Below, piece by piece: positions 33,684-43,071 of a stretch of DNA of 64,000 nt (positions are counted from its first letter, which is position 1; each line of letters begins with the position of its first letter). The position numbers and the translations under genes were made by a program. Under the pieces are notes generated by a model. It saw only the letters and a list, made by a program, of their open reading frames with translations, had not been told where the DNA came from and did no database searches. Origin of the DNA: Microbacterium sp. (GTDB lineage: Bacteria > Actinomycetota > Actinomycetes > Actinomycetales > Microbacteriaceae); the NCBI GenBank assembly GCA_031277945.1, contig JAITLK010000003.1, positions 1 through 64,000 of the forward strand, in the 5' to 3' direction.

Positions 33684-34331
33684 TCAGGAACGCTGCAGCC
33701 AGGCGATCACGGCCCGCACCCGGCGGTTCTCGGCCGGTGATTCCTCGAGTCCGAGTTTGCCGAAGATGCTGCGGACATGCTTTTCGACCGCCCCTGTCCC
33801 CACGAACAGGCGCGCAGCGATCGCGCTGTTGCTGTGTCCCTCCGCCATCAGCACCAGGACGTCGCGCTCACGAGCAGTGAGCGCCTCCAGAGGGTCCCGC
33901 TGCGCTGCGAACAACTGAGCCACCACCTTCGGATCGAGAACGGTCCCGCCCTCGACGACGCGGGTGATCGCGTCGTCGAGGTCATCGACGGACGTGATGC
34001 GGTCTTTGAGCAGGTAGCCCACCCGCCCCTCCCCCGATGCGAGCAGCTCACGCGCGTAGACACCCTCGACGTACTGGCTCAGCACCAGCACGGCAACATC
34101 GGGGCGATCGCGCCGGAGCTTCTTCGCCGCGACGAGGCCCTCGTCCCGGAAGTCGGGCGGGAGACGGACGTCTGTGACCAGGACGTCCGTCTCCAGGCTG
34201 CTGCCGTCGCCGAGGGCGGTCGCATCACCCCATGCTGCAACCACCGTGTGGCCGAGTTCCTGCAGCAGCAGGACCAGCCCTTCGCGGAGAAGGACGGAGT
34301 CCTCGATGACGGCGACGCGCAACCCTGACAT
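33684..34331 (-). CDS. LuxR-family response regulator
   Basis: 215 residues from ATG at 34331. Receiver domain with Asp in VLVTDVRLPP and Lys in GYLLKDRI, then a LuxR/NarL helix-turn-helix (LTARERDVLVLMAEGHSNSA, followed by a recognition helix ending VEKHVRSIFGKLGL). It follows its kinase by 22 bp and forms a standard pair. Target genes are not evident; the kinase and the small genes downstream are candidates. Confidence 0.92.
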   Translation of the reverse strand: MSGLRVAVIEDSVLLREGLVLLLQELGHTVVAAWGDATALGDGSSLETDVLVTDVRLPPDFRDEGLVAAKKLRRDRPDVAVLVLSQYVEGVYARELLASGEGRVGYLLKDRITSVDDLDDAITRVVEGGTVLDPKVVAQLFAAQRDPLEALTARERDVLVLMAEGHSNSAIAARLFVGTGAVEKHVRSIFGKLGLEESPAENRRVRAVIAWLQRS

Positions 34332-34352
34332 GTTCCCCAACCTATCGATCGG

Positions 34353-35687
34353 TCATCGGGCGACCGGGACCGTGACCCGGATCGCCGTCCCGTGCGCACC
34401 CGGCTCGATCTCGAGCTGGCCTCGAAGGCCTCGCAGGCGTTCCTGCAGACCGGCGAGTCCGTGCGCGCTACGGATAACCGCGCCGCCGACGCCGTCATCC
34501 GCCACGCGCAACACCACGGCGTCGCCGACCTGCGCCACCGACACCGCGGCACGACCCGCATCCGCGTGCTTGACGACATTGGTGAGCAGCTCGGCGGTCA
34601 CGAAGTAGAGGCTGCGCGCCGCTTCGGATGAGAGCAGAGTGTCCACCGCCGGATCCAGGTCCCGCGTCACGGGGATGCCGGCGACGTCGGCAAGCGACTC
34701 GACGGCGGCGACGAAGCCCCGGTCCTGCAGCAGGGGCGGCGCGACGCCCGCTGACAGCGCGCGCAGCTCCGCGAGCGTCTCCTGAGCGCCGGCCCGCGCC
34801 CGCGCCGCGAGTTCGGCCGCCGCATCGGCATCACCGGCCTTGGCACGCCGCTCCAGGAGACCGAGATCCATTTGGAGACGGATGAGACGCTGCTGCGGGC
34901 CATCGTGCAGGTCCCGTTCCAGTCGGCGCAGGTCGGAGTCCTCCGCGTGGAGTGCTGCCTGGCGCGCCTCGCGCTCATCGTCGATCTGCGCCTGAAGATC
35001 GTCACCGCCCCACGGACCCAGCATCGCCCGTGCCACGCTCCACTGCATGCGGATCAGTCCGCGCAGCACCAGCGGCAGGGTCGCCAGCGCGATCAGCCCC
35101 GCCGTCGTCAGCACGAGGACGACGACCACAGACGGACTCCATCCGGAGAGCAGCGGCACCTCAGCGATCAACTGCGCGGCCCACACCCGGTTTCCCGCAC
35201 TGGAGAACGGCTCCCACAGCACGGTCAGTGGTCCGAGGATCGCGAGAGCCAGCCAGGGCAGCGCCAGGCAGAAGCTCAGTGTGGAGAGGACGAAGTTCAC
35301 GATCATCCCGTGGATCAGAGCCGCCCAGTCGTGCGTGCACCGCAGTTCGTCCCGAGCCGCGCCCCAGGAAGTGACACCGGACTGGCCGTGAGCCCGGTAC
35401 GGCTCGGGGATGGCCGGAAGCCCTGACCTCGTCAGTATCCGAACATGCAGACGTCCGAAGCGCCGGGCGACGATGAGCGAGAACGCCACCAGCACGAGGC
35501 CGACTCCGAGGATCGACAGCGCGATACCCGTGAAGAACAGAGCCACGAGGGCAACGATGGCGCCCAGACCGAGGCCGAACGTGCCGGCGATGGCCACGAG
35601 GGTTCCCGGAGCGCGGCGCCAGAGTTCGGGATACCCGGCCGGGCGAGCGGGTGCGGACGGGCTCGCCAGGGGCGGGCTCTGCATCAT
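34353..35687 (-). CDS. sensor histidine kinase, NarL/DesK class
   Basis: 444 residues from ATG at 35687, which has GGAGG 10 nt upstream; an ATG at 35696 is too close to that site. N-terminal half with membrane segments (about 25-75 and 130-230) of the sensor type found with PspC-like or DUF1707-like kinases. Phospho-His in ERDLHDGPQQRLIRLQMDLG marks the HisKA_3 class, and the ATPase domain follows (LTNVVKHADA, DDGVGGA, HGLAGLQERLRGL). The signal is unknown. Operon with the LuxR-type regulator. Confidence 0.88.
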   Translation of the reverse strand: MMQSPPLASPSAPARPAGYPELWRRAPGTLVAIAGTFGLGLGAIVALVALFFTGIALSILGVGLVLVAFSLIVARRFGRLHVRILTRSGLPAIPEPYRAHGQSGVTSWGAARDELRCTHDWAALIHGMIVNFVLSTLSFCLALPWLALAILGPLTVLWEPFSSAGNRVWAAQLIAEVPLLSGWSPSVVVVLVLTTAGLIALATLPLVLRGLIRMQWSVARAMLGPWGGDDLQAQIDDEREARQAALHAEDSDLRRLERDLHDGPQQRLIRLQMDLGLLERRAKAGDADAAAELAARARAGAQETLAELRALSAGVAPPLLQDRGFVAAVESLADVAGIPVTRDLDPAVDTLLSSEAARSLYFVTAELLTNVVKHADAGRAAVSVAQVGDAVVLRVADDGVGGAVIRSAHGLAGLQERLRGLRGQLEIEPGAHGTAIRVTVPVAR

Positions 35688-35806
35688 CGGTGTCATGCCT
35701 CCAGGCTGTCGAATCCCGCCGGGCCACGACATCCGAGAAGCGTACGGAACGATGCGGGGGTTATCCCCCATCCTGCCGGAGTCGCCGCACGTGGATGCGC
35801 CGAGCC

Positions 35807-36751
35807 TCACCCGAGGCGCAGGAGATGGATGCCGGGGAACACCGCGAGCAGCACCGACAACGGAAGGATCAGGAACACCAGCGGGAAAAGCATGGTGACC
35901 TCTTTGCGGCCGGCTTGATCAAGCATCGCCTGCTTGCGATCCTCCCGGGCGTCGGACGCCTGGTCGCGAAGCACGGCCGCCAGCGGCGCACCCCGTTCCA
36001 GGGCCGAGAGGAGATGATCGAACGCGCGACTCACCCCGGGGACTCCGATCCTTTCCTGCGCGGCCGCGAGCGCCGCAGCCAGGTTGGATCCCGTCCCCGT
36101 GTCGAGGGTGACGGCCCGGAGCTCCCCTGCCAGCGCACCGACGCCGACCGAGGCGGTGCGTCTGACCGCGTCGTGCAAGCTCTCGCCCGCGGCCAAGCAG
36201 AGCGCGAGGAAATCCAGGACAGTGGGCAGTTCGTCCTCGATGCGCTGGCGGCGCCGCTTCACCGCCTGCGTCAGCCAGACGTCGGCGCCGAAGAATCCGG
36301 CCACGCCGAAGACGATCGGAAGGAGCAGTGACGGAATCGTGAAGCGCCCGGTGAGCGCCAGGCCGATGGTCACGATCGCTCCCAGCGCCGCCGCGCCCAC
36401 CGCGAGCGCGAGTTGCCGTTCGCGGAAGCGCTCGGCGTCGGTCCTCCATCCCGCACGCCGCAGTCGCGCCGCCAGCGCCGTCGTGCCTCCCAGAAGCGGC
36501 AGGAGACGTCGTCCGAGCGCCCGCCACCCAGCCCGCACCAGGGCGGTCAATCCGGCCGCGGGGTCGATCAGCGACGGACCAGGCAGACTCGTGCCCGCAG
36601 GGTCGGTGATATCGCGGACATAGGGGGCGATGCGACGGATGAGCTGCGGGGCCGACCAGCGCGGAAGTGCGGCGAGGATCGACCAGAGTCCGCTTCCCAG
36701 CACCGTGCCGAGCAGCACCGCGATGGCGGCATCGGTCAGGGCGGCGGTCAT
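35807..36751 (-). CDS. tadC: Tad pilus inner membrane protein TadC
   Basis: 314 residues from ATG at 36751, overlapping the tadB stop by 4 nt. T2SS-F domain: a cytoplasmic helical part with ELPTVLDFLALCLAAGESLH and hydrophobic segments at the N-terminus, middle (about 110-155) and end (about 290-312). With TadB it forms the membrane platform on which the ATPase TadA assembles the pilus. In related genomes the Flp pilin gene follows. Here the next genes on the strand are a two-component system, and the pilin-like gene lies 8.6 kb away at 27.2 kb. Confidence 0.88.
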   Translation of the reverse strand: MTAALTDAAIAVLLGTVLGSGLWSILAALPRWSAPQLIRRIAPYVRDITDPAGTSLPGPSLIDPAAGLTALVRAGWRALGRRLLPLLGGTTALAARLRRAGWRTDAERFRERQLALAVGAAALGAIVTIGLALTGRFTIPSLLLPIVFGVAGFFGADVWLTQAVKRRRQRIEDELPTVLDFLALCLAAGESLHDAVRRTASVGVGALAGELRAVTLDTGTGSNLAAALAAAQERIGVPGVSRAFDHLLSALERGAPLAAVLRDQASDAREDRKQAMLDQAGRKEVTMLFPLVFLILPLSVLLAVFPGIHLLRLG

Positions 36752-37611
36752 CGAAACCACCGCCGCTGCTCCGGCAACCGTCCGATGCGCAGCATCAGCC
36801 GGTAGGCGATGAACGACACCCCTGCCGCCACCGCGATCAGCACCACGCCGATGGGCGTGGAGTAGGCCGCCGCGCCTTCCGGGCGCGCCACCAACAGTCC
36901 GAGGATGACCCACGGCGCCACCACGCCGACCACCGCCGCACCCCGGATCCAGGACTGCCGTGCGGTGACCTCCCCGCGTACCGCCGCTTCGGCTCGCACC
37001 GCCGTCGACAGCGCACGGAGCACGCTCGCCAGCTCTGTACCCCCGATCTGACGCGCCATCCGGAGGGTCTCCACGATGCGGTCGGCCGTGGGATCGGCCA
37101 GCCGCTCTTTCAGCGCGAGGACGGCGGAATCGAAGTGTCCCGACGCCGTCAGATCGGCGCGGAACTGGCGGAACTCGGCGCGCACCGGCTGGGGCGCGAG
37201 GTCCGCGAGCGCGGCCACGCCGTCCGGAAGACTCTGCCCCGCGCGCACGGATGCCACGAGCAGGTCGCACACATCGGGCCACACCGACCGCCGATCGTGG
37301 TGCCGACGGGAACGACGTGCGCGCAGCACCGCGAAGGGAACGGCGGCGCCGGCAAGCAGGGCGAGCACAGCGAGCACCGGCAGCCGTGTGAGGATCCAGG
37401 CGGTCGACGCCGCCACGAGAGCGCAGGCCACAGCGACGATCACGAGGGCTCCGGGTGAGAGTGTCGATGCGCCGGCCTCGGCCAGCAGTGCCCGCATCGC
37501 GGAGGCTGGGCGACTCGCCTCCGCGGCGGGGTCAGCTCGGCGCGGCCAGAGCCACACCGACGCGATGCAGAGCACTCCGGCGGCGAAGCAGATGGCCCAC
37601 AGCGCGGTCAT
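36748..37611 (-). CDS. tadB: Tad pilus inner membrane protein TadB
   Basis: 287 residues from ATG at 37611, overlapping the tadA stop by 4 nt. Membrane segments at about 3-20, 50-95 (two), 225-245 and 250-270 surround a T2SS-F domain with SVWPDVCDLLVASVRAGQSL and IGGTELASVLRALSTAVRAE. Platform protein of the Tad secretion system together with TadC. Confidence 0.88.
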   Translation of the reverse strand: MTALWAICFAAGVLCIASVWLWPRRADPAAEASRPASAMRALLAEAGASTLSPGALVIVAVACALVAASTAWILTRLPVLAVLALLAGAAVPFAVLRARRSRRHHDRRSVWPDVCDLLVASVRAGQSLPDGVAALADLAPQPVRAEFRQFRADLTASGHFDSAVLALKERLADPTADRIVETLRMARQIGGTELASVLRALSTAVRAEAAVRGEVTARQSWIRGAAVVGVVAPWVILGLLVARPEGAAAYSTPIGVVLIAVAAGVSFIAYRLMLRIGRLPEQRRWFR

Positions 37612-38756
37612 GCTGCACGCTCCGCGCGATAGAGCACCTGCGTCTCGGGCTCGCCTGAGGCGCCGATCCCGGGGGCGAGCACCTCGGCGACGCGCCGCGA
37701 TCCGTCCGCCCGCCGCTCGCAGTGAACGACCAGGTCCACACTGCGCGCAATGGCCGGCGCGACGAAGTCGCGGTCCACGTTCCGCCCCGCCAGCAGGGTG
37801 AGCGACATCAGCTTGTCCAGTGCCTCCGCGGCGTTGTTGGCGTGAATGGTCGCTGCACACGGCACGCCCGTGTTGAGGGCGAGGACCAGATCCAGTGCCT
37901 CCGCGTCCCGCACCTCCCCCACCACGAGCCGATCGGGTCGCATACGGAGCGCTTCCTTCACCAGGCGGCGGAGCGGGATCTCGCCGGTACCCTCCAACGA
38001 CGGCTGCCGGCCCTGCATCGCCACCACGTCGACCGCGTCGACCGCGAGCTCGAACGTCTCCTCCACCGTGATGACCCGATGCGCGGGCGGTTCGGCGGCG
38101 ATCAGAGCGCTCAGCATGGTGGTCTTGCCCGCGTGGGTCGCACCGGACACCAGAACGCTGGCTCCCTGCGTCATCGCCTGCGTGAGGTTGTGCGCGAGCG
38201 AGGGCGGCAGGGCGCCGGCCTCGACCAGCCCCTCGAGATCGCGGAAGCGGGACAGGAACTTCCTGATGTTCACGGTCCAGTGCGCGCGGACCACATCGGG
38301 TATCACGACGTGAACTCGCGACCCGTCCGGGAGCGAGGCATCGACGAACGGCTGACTCAGATCAACGCGGCGGCCCGTGGAGTTCAGCATGCGCTCCACG
38401 ATGGAACGCACCTCGTCCTCGGTCAGCACCAGGGGCAGGCGCATCGGCAGTCCGTCACGGGCGGCGAAGATCCGATCGGGGGCGTTGATCCAGATCTCCT
38501 CGATCGATGCGTCTGCCAGATACGGCTCCAGCGCACCGAACCCGGCGACCGAGGCGAGCACCTGCACGACGCACTGCGCCTCGTCCTCGATCACGCCGCT
38601 CCCCCGTGCAAGCGCACGATCGTTGTGGCGACGGATCTCTGCGCGCGCGACCTGCTGGGCCCGGTCGCGCTCCTGCGCCGGGTCGATGCGCTCCTCCCGC
38701 AGGCGGTCGCGCACGCGGTCAGCGACATCGGAGAAGGCGACGGGGGCGGACGACAT
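37608..38756 (-). CDS. tadA: Tad pilus assembly ATPase TadA (CpaF family)
   Basis: 382 residues. Walker A GATHAGKT (205-212), Asp box in VITVEETFEL, Walker B DRLVVGEVRD (275-284), His box ATIHANNA (302-309). This is the hexameric secretion ATPase that powers Flp pilus assembly. First gene of tadABC. The Ssd/TadZ-like gene that often precedes it in actinobacteria is not seen; a tRNA gene lies upstream instead. A lone TTGTCCACA lies at 38796 in its upstream region. Confidence 0.93.
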   Translation of the reverse strand: MSSAPVAFSDVADRVRDRLREERIDPAQERDRAQQVARAEIRRHNDRALARGSGVIEDEAQCVVQVLASVAGFGALEPYLADASIEEIWINAPDRIFAARDGLPMRLPLVLTEDEVRSIVERMLNSTGRRVDLSQPFVDASLPDGSRVHVVIPDVVRAHWTVNIRKFLSRFRDLEGLVEAGALPPSLAHNLTQAMTQGASVLVSGATHAGKTTMLSALIAAEPPAHRVITVEETFELAVDAVDVVAMQGRQPSLEGTGEIPLRRLVKEALRMRPDRLVVGEVRDAEALDLVLALNTGVPCAATIHANNAAEALDKLMSLTLLAGRNVDRDFVAPAIARSVDLVVHCERRADGSRRVAEVLAPGIGASGEPETQVLYRAERAA

Positions 38757-38892
38757 GCGGACATCCTGACCTCACCCGTGCCGCGGCCGCCGTGCTTGTC
38801 CACAGTGACACGAGCAGCGCGGTCGCCCATTCATGGCAGGATCACAGCTTCTCCCCCGGCACTTCCCCAGAGTGCGGAGGGGGGTAAAAGCA

Positions 38893-38898
38893 TAGAAT
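38893..38898 (+). promoter_or_regulatory. -10 element of the tRNA-Leu gene
   Basis: TAGAAT lies 10 bp before the tRNA 5' end and fits the actinobacterial -10 pattern TAnnnT. The -35 region is not clear. Confidence 0.5.
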
Positions 38899-38907
38899 CG
38901 AATCCGC

Positions 38908-38989
38908 GCGGGTGTGGTGGAACTGGCAGACACGCAGGATTTAGGTTCCTGTGCCTCAGGGCGTGTGGGTTCAAGTCCCACCACCCGCA
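38908..38989 (+). tRNA. tRNA-Leu (anticodon UAG)
   Basis: 82 nt class II tRNA. Acceptor stem GCGGGTG pairs with CACCCGC, the anticodon loop TTTAGGT sits on the stem CAGGA/TCCTG giving anticodon UAG, a variable arm (about 13 nt) is present, and the T-arm contains GGTTCAAGTCC. The CCA end is not encoded. It reads leucine codon CUA. Confidence 0.95.
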
Positions 38990-39036
38990 CGGCCAGACGG
39001 CCTTTCTTGCCGCCAGACCAGAACAGGAACCCGCCA

Positions 39037-39720
39037 GTGCATCAGCTCGGACTCATCCCGTGGCTCGACCCACAGGTCATCATCGAGGCCGCCGGACCGT
39101 GGGCATTGCTCGTGGTGTGCGCGATCATCTTCGCGGAGACGGGTCTGCTCATCGGATTCCTCCTTCCCGGTGACACGCTCCTGATCATCTCCGGACTGCT
39201 CACCCACACCAACAACGTCTTCGGGCTGAACATCTGGTGGGTCAGCCTGCTGATCGGCATCGCGGCGTTCATCGGTGGCGAAGTCGGGTATTACATCGGC
39301 CACAAGGGCGGTCCCGCGATCTTCGAGAAGAAGGAATCGGGCCTGTTCAGTACGCAGAACGTCGCCCGTACGAACGCCTTCTTCGAGCGGTTCGGCCCCA
39401 TCACGGTGATCCTGGCGCGCTTCGTGCCGATCGTCCGCACGTTCGCGCCGGTGGCCGCCGGCGTCGGTCACATGCCGTGGAAGCGCTACAGCCTCTACAA
39501 CCTCATCGGTGCGATCCTGTGGGGCTTCGGCCTCACCTTCGTCGGCTATCTCATCGCCTACATCCCGTGGGTCGCCGACTTCGTCACCCAGTACATCGAC
39601 GTCATCCTGATCGCCGCGGTCGCGGGATCGGCCCTGGTCACCCTGGTGCACTACCTCAACGAGCGCCGGAAGGTCTCTCGCGAGAAGGCTTCCGCCGCCT
39701 CGGAGGAGCCCACGCTCTGA
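39037..39720 (+). CDS. DedA family membrane protein
   Basis: 227 residues from GTG at 39037, AGGAA upstream. Features of the DedA/SNARE-associated family: FAETGLLIGFLLPGDTLLII near the N-terminus and ARFVPIVRTFAPVAAGVGHM with the conserved Arg and Gly residues. About five hydrophobic segments. DedA proteins act as lipid transporters or flippases (for example undecaprenyl phosphate or phospholipids). Single gene ending at a palindromic terminator. Confidence 0.9.
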   Translation: MHQLGLIPWLDPQVIIEAAGPWALLVVCAIIFAETGLLIGFLLPGDTLLIISGLLTHTNNVFGLNIWWVSLLIGIAAFIGGEVGYYIGHKGGPAIFEKKESGLFSTQNVARTNAFFERFGPITVILARFVPIVRTFAPVAAGVGHMPWKRYSLYNLIGAILWGFGLTFVGYLIAYIPWVADFVTQYIDVILIAAVAGSALVTLVHYLNERRKVSREKASAASEEPTL

Positions 39721-39734
39721 CGCGTGAAATGAAT

Positions 39735-39762
39735 GATGCCCTGCCGGATCCGGCAGGGCATC
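39735..39762. terminator. bidirectional terminator between DedA and Ku genes
   Basis: Perfect 28 bp palindrome, 14 bp per arm (39735-39748 with 39749-39762), GC-rich, between two convergent genes. Confidence 0.85.
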
Positions 39763-39768
39763 GTTCGT

Positions 39769-40593
39769 TCAGCCCGCGGCGGCCTCGTCGCCAGCCTTGT
39801 CCGTGCGTGCGGCGCGAGAGCGCTCCACGCTGGCCCGCAGAGCGTCCATGAGGTCGATGACCTCCGCGCCCCCGGTCTCGCCGCGCGGGCCGAAGGTCTC
39901 CTCGGTGTCGACGGCGTCGCCGCGCTCGAGCTTCGCATCGATCAGCGTGCGCAGCTGGGTCTGGTACTCGTCGGTGAAGCCCGCCGGATCGAAATCCGCT
40001 GCGTAGGTCTCTACCAGCGCCGCAGACAGCTCCAGTTCCTTCTCGGAGACCGGTTCGGCGTCGGTGAGCGAGGCGAACGACGGTTCGCGCACTTCGTCGG
40101 CCCAGAGCAGCGTCTGCAGCACGAGCACGTCGCCACGGACCCGCAGCGCCGCCAGTCGGGTCTTCTGGCGGAGAGTGAAGCGCACGATGGCGGTCCGATC
40201 GCTCCGCTCCAACGTCTCACGCAGTAGCAGGTAGGCCTTCGGGGACTTGCTGTCGGGCTCCAGGTAGTACGGCTTGTCCAGCAGGATGGGATCGATCTGG
40301 GTGTTGGGAACGAACTCCACCACCTCGATCTCGCGGCTGCGCTCCGCGGGCAGCGCATCCAGGTCGCTCTTGGTCAGGATCACCGTCTGCTCACCGTTGT
40401 CGTAGGCACGATCGATGTCGGAGAAGGGCACGATCTCCCCATCCAGCTCGCAGATGCGCTGGTAGCGGATTCGCCCGCCGTCCGCGTTGTGCACCTGGTG
40501 CAGGGAGACATCGTGGTCCTCCGTGGCGGAGTAGACCTTGACCGGGACGTTGACGAGGCCGAAGGTGACGGCACCCTTCCAGATGGAGCGCAT
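39769..40593 (-). CDS. ku: non-homologous end-joining protein Ku
   Basis: 274 residues from ATG at 40593, starting MRSIWKGAVTFGLVNVPVKV as bacterial Ku proteins do. The central beta-barrel region (KPYYLEPDSKSPKAYLLLRE) is conserved. Homodimeric Ku binds DNA ends and recruits LigD. A short C-terminal tail with Ala/Lys/Asp may contact LigD. Divergent from ligD with a 97 bp gap, so both can be co-regulated. Confidence 0.95.
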   Translation of the reverse strand: MRSIWKGAVTFGLVNVPVKVYSATEDHDVSLHQVHNADGGRIRYQRICELDGEIVPFSDIDRAYDNGEQTVILTKSDLDALPAERSREIEVVEFVPNTQIDPILLDKPYYLEPDSKSPKAYLLLRETLERSDRTAIVRFTLRQKTRLAALRVRGDVLVLQTLLWADEVREPSFASLTDAEPVSEKELELSAALVETYAADFDPAGFTDEYQTQLRTLIDAKLERGDAVDTEETFGPRGETGGAEVIDLMDALRASVERSRAARTDKAGDEAAAG

Positions 40594-40690
40594 GGCCTCA
40601 GTACACACCACGGCACGGCCCCTCTGCCACCCCGGCGAGGAATGCGTGCCGGAGCCGCCTCGGCCACGGCCGATGACCTAACCTGACCAG

Positions 40691-43054
40691 GTGGCAGACG
40701 CATCGGCGAACGTGCAGGTGGAGGGGCGTTCGCTGCGCCTCAGCCACCTCGACAAGGTGCTGTATCCCGAGACCGGAACCACCAAAGCCGAGCTGATCGA
40801 CTACTACGCGCGCATCGCCCCGGCGCTGCTGCCCCACGTCATCGGCCGCCCGGTGACACGCAAGCGCTGGCCCGATGGCGTCGGCACCGCGGCATCGCCC
40901 GAGGAGCCGTTCTTCGCCAAGCAGCTGGAGCCCGGCGCGCCGTCGTGGATCCCCCGCGGCGGCATCGATCACAGCACCGGGACCAAGGACTACCCGCTCG
41001 TGACCGACGCCGCGACGCTGGTCTACTTCGCGCAGTCCGCCAGCCTCGAGCTGCACGTACCGCAGTGGCGCTTCGACCCGCAGGGCGAGCCGGCGTTCCC
41101 TGATCGTCTCGTCCTCGATCTCGACCCCGGTGAGGGAGCGGGACTCGCCCAGTGCGCCGAGGTCGCCTTCCTCGCCCGCGACCTGCTGCGCGGGATGGGG
41201 CTGGAACCTTTCGCCCTCACCAGTGGAGGCTCGGGCATCCACCTCTATGCGCACCTCGACGGCACGGCATCCTCCGAGCAGACCAGTGCCGTGGCGAAAG
41301 CGCTCGCCCGCGCTCTGGAACAGGACCGGCCCGATCTGGTCGTCAGCGGCATGGCGAAGGCGGCGCGCGTGGGGCGTGTGCTGATCGACTGGAGCCAGAA
41401 CAACGGCAAGAAGACCACCATCGCCCCGTACTCCCTTCGGGGCCGGTTGCGCCCGACGGTCGCAGCACCGCGCACGTGGGAGGAGCTGGGTGCGGTGGAT
41501 CTGCGCCAGCTCGAATTCACCGAGGTTCTCGCCCGGGTGGCGGAACAGGGCGACCTGCTGGCCGCACTCGATCCCGCACCCGGGCTCCTCACCACCTACC
41601 TCGCCAAGCGCACCCGCCCCACGCCCGAGCCCCTTCCGACCTCCCCCGATGCCCTCCCCACCGGGCAGCGGCGCTTCGTCATCCAGGAGCACCACGCCTC
41701 GCGCCTGCACTACGACCTCCGTCTCGAGCACGACGGCGTGCTGGTGAGCTGGGCGGTTCCCAAGGGCCTGCCCGAAACCAGCGAGCAGAACGTGCTCGCG
41801 GTGCAGACCGAGAACCACCCGATCGCGTACCTGGGCTTCGCCGGGACGATCCCCGCCGGCGCCTACGGTGCCGGCACGATGTCCATCTGGGACAGCGGGA
41901 CCTACGAGCTGGAGAAGTGGCGCCCCGACGAGATCATCGTGACCCTGCGCGGCAGCGGGCCGGCCGGCGATGTGCGCATCGCGCTGCTTCGCACCGACGG
42001 CAGCGGCGAGAAGTCGACGTGGCTGCTGCACCGCACCCGCTCCGCGGTACAGACCACGAGATACGCCCCCGCTCCTGCCCCCACGGGCTTCACCGCACCG
42101 ATGCTCGCGGTGGGCAGCACGTCGGCACTCGCGACCGCCGCGGCGCGGCGCTGGGGGTCGTGGGTGGAGTTCAAATGGGACGGCGTACGCGTCATCGGGG
42201 TGTGGTCCGAGTCACGCCTGCGCCTGTTCTCGCGCACGGGAGCGGACATCACCGCCCGTTACCCCGAGATCGCCGCCGAGGGATCCGCACGATTCGGCGC
42301 TGCCAGCGCGATCGTCGACGGGGAGATCGTCGCCCTGGACGCGAGCGGGCGGCCGGACTTCCCGCGCCTGCAGAATCGGATGCATCTCAGCAAGGCGTTC
42401 GAGATCGAGCGCGAAGCCGCGCGCACCCCCGTGTCCTACTTCCTCTTCGACGCGCTGCATGCGGACGAGGATCTCACCTCCCGTCCGCTCCGCGAACGCC
42501 GCCGCGCGCTGGAGCGCATCGCGGCGGATGCGGGCTCGGCGATCGTCGTCCCGCCGGTGTTCGATGACGTCTCCGCCACTCTCGACGCCGCGTCCGAGCG
42601 CAGCCTCGAAGGCATCATGGTGAAAGATCCTGCCTCCCCCTATCGCACCGGCGTGCGAAGCGAATCGTGGCTGAAGGTGAAATTCACCTCCACGCAGGAC
42701 GTCGTCATCGGCGGAGTCCGTCCCGGCAAGGGCAACCGCACCGGCGCGATCGGCTCTCTCCTGATGGGCGTCTGGCAGAGCGATGGGACCCTCCACTACG
42801 CCGGTCGGGTCGGCACGGGATTCAGCGAGGAGGCCGCCGCCGCTCTGCTGCGGCGCCTCGTGCCGCTGGGCATCGCCGAGCCGGCCTTCAGCGATGTCCC
42901 GGCTGCCGATGCATCCGATGCCATCTGGGTGAGTCCCGAGCTGGTGGGCGAGGTCGAGTTCGCGGACTGGAGTCCGAACGGGCACCTCCGCCACGCGCGC
43001 TGGCGGGGTCTGCGCCCCGACGTCGATCCCGCCTCGGTGGTCCGGGAGACCTGA
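40691..43054 (+). CDS. ligD: ATP-dependent DNA ligase LigD (POL-PE-LIG)
   Basis: 787 residues from GTG at 40691. Domains in order: primase-polymerase (1-300, metal ligands Asp143 and Asp145 in VLDLDPG), 3'-phosphoesterase (about 325-450, RFVIQEHHASRLHYDLRLEH), ligase (about 465-780, adenylated Lys495 in EFKWDGVR). The order POL-PE-LIG is that of mycobacterial LigD. It repairs double-strand breaks with Ku, with end processing and gap filling in the same enzyme. Complete in length. Confidence 0.96.
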   Translation: MADASANVQVEGRSLRLSHLDKVLYPETGTTKAELIDYYARIAPALLPHVIGRPVTRKRWPDGVGTAASPEEPFFAKQLEPGAPSWIPRGGIDHSTGTKDYPLVTDAATLVYFAQSASLELHVPQWRFDPQGEPAFPDRLVLDLDPGEGAGLAQCAEVAFLARDLLRGMGLEPFALTSGGSGIHLYAHLDGTASSEQTSAVAKALARALEQDRPDLVVSGMAKAARVGRVLIDWSQNNGKKTTIAPYSLRGRLRPTVAAPRTWEELGAVDLRQLEFTEVLARVAEQGDLLAALDPAPGLLTTYLAKRTRPTPEPLPTSPDALPTGQRRFVIQEHHASRLHYDLRLEHDGVLVSWAVPKGLPETSEQNVLAVQTENHPIAYLGFAGTIPAGAYGAGTMSIWDSGTYELEKWRPDEIIVTLRGSGPAGDVRIALLRTDGSGEKSTWLLHRTRSAVQTTRYAPAPAPTGFTAPMLAVGSTSALATAAARRWGSWVEFKWDGVRVIGVWSESRLRLFSRTGADITARYPEIAAEGSARFGAASAIVDGEIVALDASGRPDFPRLQNRMHLSKAFEIEREAARTPVSYFLFDALHADEDLTSRPLRERRRALERIAADAGSAIVVPPVFDDVSATLDAASERSLEGIMVKDPASPYRTGVRSESWLKVKFTSTQDVVIGGVRPGKGNRTGAIGSLLMGVWQSDGTLHYAGRVGTGFSEEAAAALLRRLVPLGIAEPAFSDVPAADASDAIWVSPELVGEVEFADWSPNGHLRHARWRGLRPDVDPASVVRET

Positions 43055-43071
43055 GGGCTCTCGTCACCGTC

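Noticed and set aside
38796..38804. Lone TTGTCCACA upstream of tadA as a DnaA site
   Set aside because: A single box without neighbours; not enough to claim function.
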